From Bacteroidetes bacterium QS_8_64_10 (lineage in GTDB: Bacteria; Bacteroidota; Rhodothermia; Rhodothermales; Salinibacteraceae), in contig PXTQ01000013.1 of assembly GCA_003022505.1 (NCBI GenBank), positions 1 to 14,987 of the forward strand: a stretch of 14,987 bases of DNA, in the 5' to 3' direction. The position numbers and the translations under genes are program-made. The first letter of the stretch is position 1. Each line of letters opens with the position of its first letter. Shown here piece after piece: positions 1 to 7,265 of the stretch. The notes under the pieces were generated by a model. The model did no database searches and was not told the DNA's origin. It worked only from the letters and a program-made list of their open reading frames with translations.

Positions 1-1597
1 TGAGGTCGGCCACGGTGCGCGGCGCGTCATCACCGAGCGCATCGGGGGCGTGCTCCATGACAAACTGGACGGCGTCGCCGAACTCCTCGTAGGAGCCGAC
101 GAGTCCTTCGAGCAGTTCGACTTCGGCGGAGACGGCGTCGCGCTCCCGTTGGATCCGGCGCAGCTCATCCTGCTGTTCTTCCAGCGTGTTCTGACGGTCG
201 GCGTGTTCGGCCTCGGCGTCCTGGAGCTTTTTTCGCGCTTCCCGAAGCGCTCGTTCCGCCTCGTCCGCTTTTGTTTCGGCCTTCGCTGCTCGCTGGTCGA
301 GCTGGTCGGCCTGTTGCGACAGGTCGCGCGCTTCCGTCTGGAGGCGCGCCTGTTCTTCCTCCTTGAGGTCGCGGCGGTTGGTAAGGCGATCCAGCTTGCG
401 CTCATGCTCGCGGCGCTCCTGGGCCGCCTCGTTTTCACGCTGACGCGCCGTCTGAAGCCGCTCGCGCTTCTCGCCGGCGTCGGCCTGCGCGCGGTCCCGC
501 TCCTGCTTCGTCTGTTCGAGGGTCTGCTCGGCCTGCTCGCGTTCCGGCTCGGCCTCGCCCAGCTCGCGCTTCAGGCGCTCGGCGGTATCTTTTAATTCCC
601 GACGGCGCGTTTCCGCTTGCTCATCCTCGTGGTGCAGGCGCTCGCGTTCGTCGCGCGCGCTGTCGAGGCGCTGCCGCTGAAGCTTGCGCTCGGTTTCGCG
701 CTCGCGGGTCTGCTCCTGATGCTCGTTGAGCCGTTTCTGATGCTCGGCAACGTCTTGCTCACACTCCACCTGCTCGGTGCGCAGTTTCTCTTGCCTTGCT
801 TCTGCCTGAGCGCGCCGGCTCGAAAGCGCCTCGATCTCGTCGTCCAGCGCGTCGTGCTTTTCGCGGAGCGTGTGGCGACGCTCGGCGAGGCGGTTGTGCT
901 CCGCCTGCGCGAGTTGCAGCTCCAGGCGTTGCAGCTCGGCGTCCAGCTCCTGATGCCGCTGCGCCTTGTCGGCCTGGCGGCTCAGCCGCTCTACGCGCCC
1001 TTGCACCTCGTCGGTCAGGTCGCGCACGCGGTCCAGGTCGGCCTGCGTCTGTTCGAGCTTGCGAAGCGCCTGGCGGCGGCGCTGCTTGTACTTGGTGATG
1101 CCCGCCGCTTCCTCAAACAGGCGGCGGCGGTCGTCCGTGTTTTCCGACAAAATCTCATCGATCATCTTGAGTTCGATAACCGAGTAGGCATCCGCGCCCA
1201 TGCCCGTGTCCATAAACAGGCTGCGGATGTCTTTCAGCCGGCTCTGGCTGCGGTTGATAAGGTACTCCGACGTGCCGGAGCGGTAGAGGCGGCGTCCGAG
1301 CACGACCTCCGTATATTCGGTAGGTAGGACGCCCTCGGTGTTTTCGATGGTCAGCTCCACCTCGGCCATCCCGACGGGGCGGCGGCGCGCCGTCCCGTTG
1401 AAGATGAGATTATCCATCGTGTCGGCGCGGAGCACCGAGGGGCGCTGCTCGCCGATGACCCAGCGCACGGCGTCCACGATGTTGGACTTGCCGCACCCGT
1501 TCGGCCCGACAATGGCCGTGATGCCGGGCGCAAAGTCGAGCGTGGTTTCGTCGGCGAAGCTCTTGAAACCGTGCAGCTGGAGTTTGCTGAGGAGCAT
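1..1597 (-). CDS. smc: Chromosome segregation ATPase SMC, N-terminal part (runs off left edge)
   Basis: SMC is the ATPase core of bacterial condensin, which loops and segregates the chromosome. I translated 532 codons from the ATG at 1597 (reverse strand). Residues 1-170 are the N-terminal ATPase half: the start MLLSKLQLHGFKSFAD, Walker A GPNGCGKSN at about 31-39, then DTGMGADAYSVIELKMIDEIL at about 130-150 and RRRLFEEAAGITKYK. From about 170 to about 495 the protein is Glu/Arg/Gln/Leu-rich, as expected for the outgoing coiled coil. The last residues in the window (ending in RTVADL) look like the beginning of the hinge domain. The returning coil and the Walker B half lie beyond position 1; the usual length is about 1,170-1,190 residues. 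The YSVIELK stretch replaces the YSIIGQG of many SMCs, a form I associate with Bacteroidota. No Shine-Dalgarno is visible. It lies downstream of the OmpA-like gene but behind a strong terminator, so it probably has its own promoter in 1598-1770, which I could not define. Confidence 0.96.
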   Translation of the reverse strand, partial: MLLSKLQLHGFKSFADETTLDFAPGITAIVGPNGCGKSNIVDAVRWVIGEQRPSVLRADTMDNLIFNGTARRRPVGMAEVELTIENTEGVLPTEYTEVVLGRRLYRSGTSEYLINRSQSRLKDIRSLFMDTGMGADAYSVIELKMIDEILSENTDDRRRLFEEAAGITKYKQRRRQALRKLEQTQADLDRVRDLTDEVQGRVERLSRQADKAQRHQELDAELQRLELQLAQAEHNRLAERRHTLREKHDALDDEIEALSSRRAQAEARQEKLRTEQVECEQDVAEHQKRLNEHQEQTRERETERKLQRQRLDSARDERERLHHEDEQAETRRRELKDTAERLKRELGEAEPEREQAEQTLEQTKQERDRAQADAGEKRERLQTARQRENEAAQERREHERKLDRLTNRRDLKEEEQARLQTEARDLSQQADQLDQRAAKAETKADEAERALREARKKLQDAEAEHADRQNTLEEQQDELRRIQRERDAVSAEVELLEGLVGSYEEFGDAVQFVMEHAPDALGDDAPRTVADL

Positions 1598-1625
1598 GTG
1601 TAAGGGTCCTCACGTGTTCGGACCC

Positions 1626-1660
1626 GACGACGGACGATTGACGGTAGACGACGGCGTGCG
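1626..1660. repeat. Seven-base tandem array, GACGGNN family
   Basis: Four exact seven-base steps, each beginning GACG (GACGACG, GACGATT, GACGGTA, GACGACG), followed by a weaker fifth unit. It fills part of the gap upstream of smc. It belongs to the same family as the arrays near 6275, 10302 and 10367. Confidence 0.7.
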
Positions 1661-1771
1661 CGTTATGCCGACGGTGAAAGTCACTCGTCCGAATTCGCCG
1701 GGTGCTGTGGGCCTGCGATGCGTAACGTCAAGAAATCACCACGCGCCCCACAGATGCAAACCGGGGCGAAC

Positions 1772-1809
1772 AAAAAAACGGGCCTGCCCCGCGAGGAGCA
1801 GGCCCGTTT
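1772..1809 (-). terminator. Intrinsic terminator of the OmpA-like gene
   Basis: A perfect 10 bp GC-rich stem (ACGGGCCTGC pairing with GCAGGCCCGT) closes a 10-base loop. Read on the minus strand it is followed by seven T. It begins about 30 bp past the stop codon of the OmpA-like gene, so it should separate that gene from smc. Confidence 0.9.
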
Positions 1810-1840
1810 CGTCTTGCGGCGTGGGAACCGGACGCGACGA

Positions 1841-3610
1841 TTACATGCCATCATCGTCGTCCATGCCCATTTCGTCCTCGTCCATGTCGCCGAGATCCTC
1901 GCAGTCGAGCGGGATGGAGTCGGCGCGGCGGAACTGGCTGGTGCCTTGCTTCTTGCTGGTCGTTCCACCGACTTGGCCGAGGCCCACGGGGCGCAGGTCG
2001 TCCGAGTCGATGCCGTTGTCTTCGTAGAACTCAGCCACGGCGTCGGCGCGTGCCTCCGAGAGGTCCTCCGGATTGCGCTCAGCGGGGCCGGCGAAGGCCT
2101 CGATGCGGGCGCAGATGTTGGGGCACTGCTCCAGAATCTCGATGTTCTCACGCAGCGCGGAGCGAGCCTCGCTGGAAAGCTGGCTGGAGTTTTGGTCGAA
2201 GAAGACGGGGTTGAGTTCCGTCACCTCGTCGCAAATGTCCGGTACTCGTTCGCACTCGCGGGCGCGAATCGTGACAGTGCGCGTGTCGGATCCCACGTCG
2301 TTGGAGACGCGGAGCGTCACCGTGTAGGTGCCGGGCTGCGAGTACGTGACCTGCGGCTCCTGATCGGAGCTGGTCTCGCCGTTGCCGAAGTCCCAGTCGT
2401 ACTCGACGTTCTCGCCCTCGACGTCGGTGGTAAACTCGACTTCGGTCGGCTCGCACACCTGGAAGGAGCGCGGGTCGGCGTTGAGCAAGGTGATCTGCGC
2501 CGGGGCGGGCGGCTCGACGACGTTGACGGCGCATGTTTCCGTGCGCGTCGAGCCATCGTTGGAGGCCGTAAACTCGACCGTGTAGGTGCCGGCTTCATCG
2601 AAGGAATGAGAGGCCAGCAGGCCGTCGCCCGTCGTGCCGTCGTCGAAGTCCCAGTCGTAGCTGAGCGGCGGAGTCGCCACGTTGTCGTTGACGGTGGACG
2701 TGAAGGTGGCCTCTTCGCCCACTTCAAGCTCCGAGGGGCAATCCAGGCTCATGACCCGAACGGGCACGAAACGCTCCTGGAAGCTGTACTTGAGGCCCAA
2801 GTTGACCTGCGAGATTACGTCGAAGCGGCTGAACCGGTCTCGGGATTCACTCGGGGAAAGCTGCTCTTCCCGCACGCCATCGAGGGCTTCGTCCGGCACC
2901 GCCAGGTTGCCAACGGCTTCCAGGACGACGGAGAACTGATCGGAGACGGCCCAGTCAAGACCGAGGCCGCCGATGGGGCCGAAGGCAATCAGATCTTCGT
3001 CATCCTGCGTGGCGTTGGGATCCCCATCATCGTTGGAGTCGAAGTCCGTAAGCCCTACGGATCCGTGCAGGCCGGTTTCAATGAAAGGCGCTACCGTCCA
3101 GTCGTTCGTAAACAGATACCGGAAGATGAGCTGCGCGGTGTGACGTCGGGTGTAGAAATTATCATCGTAGCGCTCGGCGAACTCATCGCCATTTTGAGCC
3201 TGACGGTCAAAGTCTTGGCCGGTGAGGGTGCCGTCGCCGCCTTGGGGAAGGTCGCCACCTTGGGGAGAACCGAAGTCGAAGCCGCCCCGTTCGATGCGGT
3301 GATCGTTGAACTGGATGGAGGGGTATTCTCCAAAGACGTATGCACCGCTGAGGCTAAAGCCCTGGGTGAACTGATAACCGGCCTCGAGGCCCGCCGTGTA
3401 AGGAATGATGTTGGCTCTCCAGTCCTCAAAGTCGAGCGGCGTGAGGTCGCGGTCGCCCAGGTAGTTGGTGATGCCGCCCTTGGGCATGAGGTAGAACGTA
3501 CCCACGGCTCGTTTGTCATCGGGGTCTACGTCCATTTGTGCGAAGGCGTCGCTGGAAAAAGCAAGCAGCAACGCGCAGGCTGTCAGGAATGAAAGGTAGC
3601 GCCTCTTCAT
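1841..3610 (-). CDS. OmpA-family outer-membrane protein with two PKD domains
   Basis: A 589-residue exported protein that probably links the outer membrane to peptidoglycan. I chose the ATG at 3610 because it directly opens a signal peptide (MKRRYLSFLTACALLLAFSSDAFAQ, cleavage after about residue 24); an ATG at 3655 would put 15 extra residues before it. Residues 25-280 look like a beta-barrel, with alternating aromatic strands and acidic loops, and end in an aromatic strand near NLGLKYSF. Two PKD domains follow (about 288-366 and 375-450), each with YDWDFG/D...GTYTV. Residues 458-565 are an OmpA-C-like domain (NPVFFDQNSSQLSS, LSEARADAV with R521, FRRAD). The Asp normally found in the HTD..G motif is absent: the matching stretch reads IEAFAGPAE. 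The last 20 residues are Asp/Met-rich. It appears monocistronic. The family is confident, the ligand is not known. Confidence 0.9.
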   Translation of the reverse strand: MKRRYLSFLTACALLLAFSSDAFAQMDVDPDDKRAVGTFYLMPKGGITNYLGDRDLTPLDFEDWRANIIPYTAGLEAGYQFTQGFSLSGAYVFGEYPSIQFNDHRIERGGFDFGSPQGGDLPQGGDGTLTGQDFDRQAQNGDEFAERYDDNFYTRRHTAQLIFRYLFTNDWTVAPFIETGLHGSVGLTDFDSNDDGDPNATQDDEDLIAFGPIGGLGLDWAVSDQFSVVLEAVGNLAVPDEALDGVREEQLSPSESRDRFSRFDVISQVNLGLKYSFQERFVPVRVMSLDCPSELEVGEEATFTSTVNDNVATPPLSYDWDFDDGTTGDGLLASHSFDEAGTYTVEFTASNDGSTRTETCAVNVVEPPAPAQITLLNADPRSFQVCEPTEVEFTTDVEGENVEYDWDFGNGETSSDQEPQVTYSQPGTYTVTLRVSNDVGSDTRTVTIRARECERVPDICDEVTELNPVFFDQNSSQLSSEARSALRENIEILEQCPNICARIEAFAGPAERNPEDLSEARADAVAEFYEDNGIDSDDLRPVGLGQVGGTTSKKQGTSQFRRADSIPLDCEDLGDMDEDEMGMDDDDGM

Positions 3611-3840
3611 AGTTTTGGTGGGTTGGTTGTTGATGCGCAAGTTCAGATGAAGCATGAAGGATAAGAACGAAAGCTGACCGGTGCAAGACGCAAGCAGTCA
3701 GATAAAAAGCATAAATTTCTCGTCGCTGAGAACTCGTTTTTTCCCTTGGTCAAGCCGGGTGGTGAAACCATTGTCCGCTCCGTCTTCCGGGCGACGAAGG
3801 AAAGAATGCGAATCTGATCCCCCAATTGCAACCCGAAAGA

Positions 3841-3870
3841 CAGATATATACCTTTTTCGTCGCATTCAGG
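3841..3870 (-). promoter_or_regulatory. Possible Bacteroidota-type promoter for the OmpA-like gene
   Basis: On the minus strand TATATCTG (3841-3848) matches the Bacteroidota -7 element TAnnTTTG at all but one fixed position. CCTG (3867-3870) lies 18 bases further upstream, a weak match to the -33 element TTTG. It would give a 5' leader of more than 200 bases. The match is based on consensus only. Confidence 0.35.
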
Positions 3871-3883
3871 TGATCCGCACGAA

Positions 3884-3921
3884 AAACCAGAAGCCCAACC
3901 TGGTTTCAGGTCTGTTTTTTT
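3884..3921. terminator. Weak hairpins flanked by T-runs, possibly bidirectional
   Basis: Two mutually exclusive hairpins. AAACCAG (3884-3890) pairs with CTGGTTT (3900-3906) and, read on the minus strand, ends in a T-run. ACCTG (3898-3902) pairs with CAGGT (3907-3911) on the plus strand and is followed by CTG and seven T (3915-3921). Either could end a transcript, for example rpsT read-through on the minus strand, but the stems are only 5-7 bp. Confidence 0.35.
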
Positions 3922-4191
3922 GAAATCGTGCCTTTAGACTCAAACTGTACGCTGATGTTTTCCAATGTAACAAAGGTTTCCTGCATAGCCATCACGTTTA
4001 CACCTTTATTACGAGTCCGTTTTGAGAATTTCTTGTATCTTTTAAGCCGAATTGCGCCTGATGTATTCCCACAAGTCACCTATTAAAGCCATGTATCCGC
4101 TTCCTCCTGCTGCCGGAGCGAACGATTACGGCGCTTTTTTTCATTGCTGGTAAGTTCCTAATAAATAAGAGGATGAAAAGAGAATACGATC

Positions 4192-4449
4192 TTACGCTTC
4201 CATTTCGCTGACGTGACGGTCGAGCTTGCTCTTGTAATTGGCTGCCTTGTTTTTATGGATGATGTTTTTCCCGGCCAGCCGGTCCAGCAAGCTCTTCGTT
4301 TCGTTTAGCAGACGCGCGGCTTCGTCTCGATCTTCGACCTCGCGCACCTTTTTTATCATCGTGCGCATGTGGCTGCGCCGGGCTTGGTTGCTCTCGCGGC
4401 GGTGCTCGTTTTGCCGAACGCGCTTCTTGGCGGAGTCGTGCTGCGGCAT
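4192..4449 (-). CDS. rpsT: 30S ribosomal protein S20
   Basis: An 85-residue basic helical protein of the usual S20 length, which binds 16S rRNA early in 30S assembly. It begins MPQHDSAKKRVRQNEHRRESNQ, and the family hallmarks S.KKR..Q...R...N...RS..RT.IKK and KNIIHKNKAANYKSKL are all present. The start is the only ATG that gives this N-terminus. The gene stands alone, which is usual for rpsT, and a promoter lies about 50 bases upstream of the start. No Shine-Dalgarno is seen. Confidence 0.96.
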   Translation of the reverse strand: MPQHDSAKKRVRQNEHRRESNQARRSHMRTMIKKVREVEDRDEAARLLNETKSLLDRLAGKNIIHKNKAANYKSKLDRHVSEMEA

Positions 4450-4782
4450 GTCAACTGTTTGGCGTCTCGTGCGTGTACGTGATGAGAGTCAGTCGCGCAA
4501 GGTATCTGCTGCCGCTCTCAAAGTCAAGAACGCCCTGCCTTCCCCTCACCGTTAAGTGTTTGTGGAGAATAGAGACGTCCTCGAGCGAGACATTTTACTC
4601 GAGCCGTGCGTAAGTAGCCAAAGTCCGAAGGGGGCAGACTACATGAGAGCGGAGGCTTTTGTGAAAAGGAGGATAGGTAGGAAGGTTAGCGCGTTAAGCC
4701 TGCTTTTGCCTCCTATCTTCTCAGCACCCGCTTCTGAAAATGTTAGCAATCTGCTCACGCAACAATTGGCACCTGCGCTTTC
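4450..4782. other. 333 bp divergent gap between rpsT and the M23 peptidase gene
   Basis: It carries the rpsT promoter on the minus strand. Two CTCGAG palindromes (4580-4585 and 4598-4603) can pair with each other across a 12-base spacer. A purine-rich stretch around 4665-4685 is partly complementary to CCTCCTATC near 4710-4720, so an imperfect hairpin could form in the leader of the peptidase gene. A promoter for the plus-strand operon must lie here, but I cannot single one out. A 76-codon frame from 4556 that overlaps the peptidase start shows no family features and is probably chance. Confidence 0.5.
4499..4527 (-). promoter_or_regulatory. Promoter of rpsT
   Basis: On the minus strand TTGACT (4522-4527) and TACCTT (4499-4504) are separated by exactly 17 bases. 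TACCTTG also fits the Bacteroidota -7 pattern TAnnTTTG, with a TTG about 20 bases upstream. The predicted transcript would start near 4492 and have a leader of about 40 bases before the rpsT ATG. Confidence 0.6.
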
Positions 4783-5691
4783 ATGAAGTCATTTCTCGGC
4801 GAGTTTTTTAGCCCCAGCGACGAGCGCTACACCGTCGTGGTGATGGATGAGGAAGGCATGGAGCACCCGCGCCAGCATCAGGTGCGCCCGCGCCGGCTGA
4901 TGTGGGGCTGGAGCGCTTCGCTGTTCGGAGTGGCGTTGCTTACGGCGGGGATGATTGTGTTTACGCCGCTCCGCGAGGTGATTCTGGGGACGGGCACGGC
5001 GCGCATGAAGCGCGACGCCCGTCTCAACGCGCTTCGCCTGACTGCCCTGCGCGACTCGTTGTCTATGCAGCGGCGCTACGTCCGCCAGCTCCGCAACCTC
5101 ATGACCGGCGCGCCCACCGACACCGCAGCGGCCCCGGCGCCCAGCGGTTCGGCGGAAGCGTACGCTGCCGAGCCTGAAAGCGGCCCGACTCCGAAGCCAT
5201 ACTCGCAAGACTGGCGCGCGCACCAGCAGCCTGCCCTTTCGATAGAGCAGACGACCATCGGTTCCTCTTCCTCCGCACCACCCGGTTCTACGTCTGCGCC
5301 CGCTTCGCTCTCCGCGTTGCAGTTCCCCGTGCTGCCGCCCGTCGAGGGTCTGCTTACGCGCGGCTACGACGCTCGCACCGGCCACTATGCCGTCGACTTG
5401 GCCGTCGATGAAGGCACCGTCGTGCGTTCCATTGGCGACGGCCACGTCATTCTGGCTGACTGGACCCACGACGGCGGATACGCCATTGCGGTGCAGCACG
5501 CCGGCGGGTACGTGTCCGTCTATAAACACAACAAGCGGCTGCTCAAGCGCACGGGCGACCGGGTTCGGGCGCGCGCGGCCATCGCCCTGAGCGGCAACAC
5601 GGGCGAGGTGACGACGGGGCCGCATCTACATTTTGAACTCTGGCGCAACGGGCTTGCGCAGGACCCTGCTTCCTATTTTATTGGTCTATGA
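4783..5691 (+). CDS. Membrane-anchored M23 (LytM-type) peptidoglycan peptidase
   Basis: 302 residues. A short cytoplasmic N-terminus leads to one membrane segment (about 41-60). Then come a periplasmic basic helix (about 75-107), a Pro/Ser/Ala-rich linker (about 110-178) and a C-terminal M23 domain (about 183-302). The zinc-site residues are in place: H201 and D205 in GHYAVDLAV, H249 in YKH, and H281/H283 in GPHLHFELW. It is therefore expected to be an active Zn endopeptidase cutting peptide cross-links in the cell wall, rather than an EnvC/NlpD-like activator with lost ligands. The bactofilin gene follows after 70 bp; such pairs act together in cell-shape control in several phyla (for example Csd1 and CcmA in Helicobacter). 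It is the likely first gene of the run leading into the ATP synthase genes. The ATG at 4783 has no clear Shine-Dalgarno. Confidence 0.9.
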   Translation: MKSFLGEFFSPSDERYTVVVMDEEGMEHPRQHQVRPRRLMWGWSASLFGVALLTAGMIVFTPLREVILGTGTARMKRDARLNALRLTALRDSLSMQRRYVRQLRNLMTGAPTDTAAAPAPSGSAEAYAAEPESGPTPKPYSQDWRAHQQPALSIEQTTIGSSSSAPPGSTSAPASLSALQFPVLPPVEGLLTRGYDARTGHYAVDLAVDEGTVVRSIGDGHVILADWTHDGGYAIAVQHAGGYVSVYKHNKRLLKRTGDRVRARAAIALSGNTGEVTTGPHLHFELWRNGLAQDPASYFIGL

Positions 5692-5759
5692 CGATTGGTG
5701 AATGTCGATTGTCGAAGTGACGAATGACGAATCGAAAATCATAAATCGCAAATTGCAAG
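5690..5759. repeat. Seven-base tandem array, TCGAA family (ten units)
   Basis: About ten consecutive seven-base steps fill the whole gap between the peptidase stop and the bactofilin start. Typical units are GTCGATT, TGACGAA (twice in tandem), TCGAAAA and TCGCAAA. One single-base slip occurs in the middle. This is the longest array in the window and is related to those at 13226 and 13303. Confidence 0.75.
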
Positions 5760-5761
5760 GC

Positions 5762-6268
5762 ATGGCACTTTTTGGAGACGAAGACGCTTCCGTGACCGAT
5801 CAGTCCAACTTATCATCGCCCGGCCAGGTCAACATGATCGGGCAGGGCACCGTGGTGGAGGGCACCCTGCACGCCGAGAGCGACATTCGGGTGAGCGGAC
5901 GCGTGGAGGGGACCCTGCGCGTGGACGGCAAGGCCATGATCGCGCAGGAAGGCGTGATCGACGGCGAACTGACGGCGGCCAACGCCGACGTGGCCGGCAG
6001 CATCCAGGGCGAGGTACAGGTCGGCGAGCGCCTCTTGCTGAAAAGCTCGGCACGCATCGACGGCAACATCGAAACCGAGCGTCTCGTCGTGGAAGAAGGC
6101 GCACTGTTTACGGGCGAGTGCCGCATGGGGGAGGACGCCGCCACAGATGAGGCCCTGGACGGCAACGCCAGCGCTGACGTGAACGAGCCGGACGAGGTAA
6201 TTGGTGACGAGGCCGACGACGTCTCGAACGGCACAGCGACGCCTCTTGAAGATCAATCCGAAACGTAA
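5762..6268 (+). CDS. Bactofilin (polymer-forming cytoskeletal protein)
   Basis: 168 residues from the ATG at 5762. Residues 25-122 are the bactofilin beta-helix, with short repeated rungs and regular Gly turns (MIGQGTVVEGTLHAE, VSGRVEGTLRVDGKA, ARIDGNIETERLVVEEGA). The first 24 residues and the acidic last 45 residues are probably disordered tails. Bactofilins assemble without nucleotide into filaments at the membrane and position cell-wall enzymes. The upstream M23 peptidase is the natural partner. An in-frame ATG at 5702 exists, but the extra 20 codons would be read entirely from the seven-base repeat array, so I prefer 5762, where MALFGDED looks like a genuine N-terminus. Confidence 0.92.
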   Translation: MALFGDEDASVTDQSNLSSPGQVNMIGQGTVVEGTLHAESDIRVSGRVEGTLRVDGKAMIAQEGVIDGELTAANADVAGSIQGEVQVGERLLLKSSARIDGNIETERLVVEEGALFTGECRMGEDAATDEALDGNASADVNEPDEVIGDEADDVSNGTATPLEDQSET

Positions 6269-6274
6269 GCGTTC

Positions 6275-6316
6275 AGACGAAGGACGGCAGACGACGGACT
6301 GCCGCTGGCCGCTGTT
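6275..6316. repeat. Seven-base tandem array with a hairpin, GACGGNN family
   Basis: Six seven-base steps (AGACGAA, GGACGGC, AGACGAC, GGACTGC, then two weaker CGCTGNN units) lie just past the bactofilin stop. Within it CGGCAG (6285-6290) pairs with CTGCCG (6299-6304) over an eight-base loop. No T-run follows, so it is not a classical terminator. Confidence 0.7.
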
Positions 6317-6383
6317 CTCGGACCACGCCATCCGTTTTCGAGAGGTCCATCGCCCAAGTTTAGCAACCCGCTCACGAATCAGT

Positions 6384-6662
6384 ATGCCCGACGCCAACAA
6401 CTCCGATTACGACCCGGCGGGCACGAGCTGGGGGGCCACAATGCAGGCAGTCGGGCCGTACCTGGGGCTGGGCTTTCAGATTGCGCTCACGATGGCCGCC
6501 TTCGCCGGCCTCGGCTACCTGATCGACCGCTGGCTCGGCACTTCGCCGTGGGGCGTGATCGCCGGCGGCGCGCTGGGTCTCGTCGCGGTGTTCGTGCAAC
6601 TCACCCGCACGACGCGCTCCATGAACGCCGACTCCACCGACAACGCCCCCCCGCCTTCGTAA
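6384..6662 (+). CDS. atpZ: AtpZ/AtpI-family ATP synthase accessory protein
   Basis: A 92-residue membrane protein with two hydrophobic segments (about 26-47 and 54-72) joined by a short loop. The loop and flanks, GLGYLIDRWLGTSPWGVIAGGALGLVA, are typical of the AtpZ (ATPase_gene1) family. These proteins are encoded at the head of F0F1 operons and have been proposed to help Mg2+ entry or c-ring assembly. In Bacteroidota such a gene commonly sits between a bactofilin gene and atpB, as here. The start at 6384 gives a family-like polar N-terminus. No Shine-Dalgarno is seen. Confidence 0.85.
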   Translation: MPDANNSDYDPAGTSWGATMQAVGPYLGLGFQIALTMAAFAGLGYLIDRWLGTSPWGVIAGGALGLVAVFVQLTRTTRSMNADSTDNAPPPS

Positions 6663-6680
6663 GCTCCGATGGCCTGCATG

Positions 6681-6703
6681 GTAGGAAGACGCGACGTGCC
6701 TAC
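6681..6703. repeat. Degraded palindromic repeat
   Basis: GTAGG and CCTAC are inverted arms around a GACGCG-containing centre. It looks like a decayed member of the palindrome family at 9726 and 12251, but the match rests on few bases. Confidence 0.3.
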
Positions 6704-6783
6704 GGACTTCCAATTGACGCCCCCGCTCTTCATTCGCCGTCACTGACGGAACGTGCCCAATTGGTGCCCCCGCCGCCATCTGT

Positions 6784-6811
6784 AACCTGCCAACTTGCCA
6801 ACCTGCAACCC
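6784..6811 (+). repeat. Seven/eight-base tandem array, AACYTGM family
   Basis: Units AACCTGCC, AACTTGCC and AACCTGC, then a partial unit. The same family occurs near 8697 and, in the opposite orientation, near 13421. Apart from this array and the 6681 palindrome, the 273 bp between atpZ and the next gene show nothing convincing. Confidence 0.7.
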
Positions 6812-6935
6812 TTTACAGCCACCAACATTTCTTTCATTTGCAATTCACTACGCCTTGCTAATCCACAGCCACCTGTGTGATTATACTTTATGCTGTGACT
6901 CGCGGGAGGGGCTTCGTCGCACTCGGCGCTGATTT

Positions 6936-7217
6936 ATGACGACGGCCTGGTGGTTGGGATTAGGATTGGGAACGGTCATCGGAGGGGCCTACGGCGCGGC
7001 GAGCTTCCTGAACGCGCGCTACGCGGTGCGGCAGACTGGATCGCGCTTTCTGTACCTGGTCGTCGGCGGCATGATCGCGCGGCTCGGGGCGGCCCTCGCG
7101 CTCGCAGCACTGGTACTTTTGCTTACCCCCGCCCACCGACCGGCTTTTGTCGTCTCGCTCCTGACCATGCTCGCTCTCGGACTTACCGCTGAAGTGATCT
7201 TTTTTCATCGCCGGTAA
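6936..7217 (+). CDS. Small AtpI-like membrane protein
   Basis: 93 residues, almost entirely hydrophobic, with three or four membrane segments (about 5-24, 38-63 with R49 inside, and 68-90) and a short basic end (HRR). It lies 48 bp ahead of atpB. Size, topology and position fit the ATP synthase subunit I (AtpI/AtpR-like) proteins, which assist c-ring assembly or Mg2+ supply. I recognise the type from context and topology, not from a diagnostic motif. It is distinct from AtpZ upstream, so the operon carries two candidate accessory proteins. Confidence 0.6.
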   Translation: MTTAWWLGLGLGTVIGGAYGAASFLNARYAVRQTGSRFLYLVVGGMIARLGAALALAALVLLLTPAHRPAFVVSLLTMLALGLTAEVIFFHRR

Positions 7218-7265
7218 TTTTCTTCCGGTTATCTTTGCATCAGTAACGGAATACGCGCTTTTTGC

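Larger units (their letters stand above)
3611..4191. other. 581 bp gap between the OmpA-like gene and rpsT
   Basis: This gap is clearly AT-richer than its surroundings and I see no convincing gene in it. It holds the putative promoter at 3841-3870 and the hairpins at 3884-3921. On the plus strand TATCTTTT (4036-4043) resembles a -7 element, but no -33 element is at the right distance. Downstream of it a 20-codon reading frame (4091-4153) begins MYPLPPAAG and ends FFHCW, with a seven-T run at 4135-4141 inside it. I see no seven-base array here, unlike most other gaps of this window. Confidence 0.5.

Noticed and set aside
50..1327. Long open frames on the plus strand opposite smc
   Set aside because: They are Leu/Arg-rich reverse readings of the coiled-coil gene on the minus strand, which has the Walker A and other SMC motifs.
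1718..3592. A 624-codon plus-strand frame opposite the OmpA-like gene
   Set aside because: It has no signal peptide or family motif and runs through the intrinsic terminator; the minus strand encodes the signal peptide, PKD and OmpA-like domains.
4556..4786. A 76-codon plus-strand frame ending on the M23 start
   Set aside because: No recognisable domain or ribosome binding site, and it lies in the divergent promoter region.
5702..5761. Earlier bactofilin start at ATG 5702
   Set aside because: The 20 extra codons lie wholly inside the seven-base repeat array, while ATG 5762 gives a family-like N-terminus.
6882..6887. TATACT as a promoter element before the AtpI-like gene
   Set aside because: No -35 or -33 partner at a fitting distance; one short hexamer is not enough.
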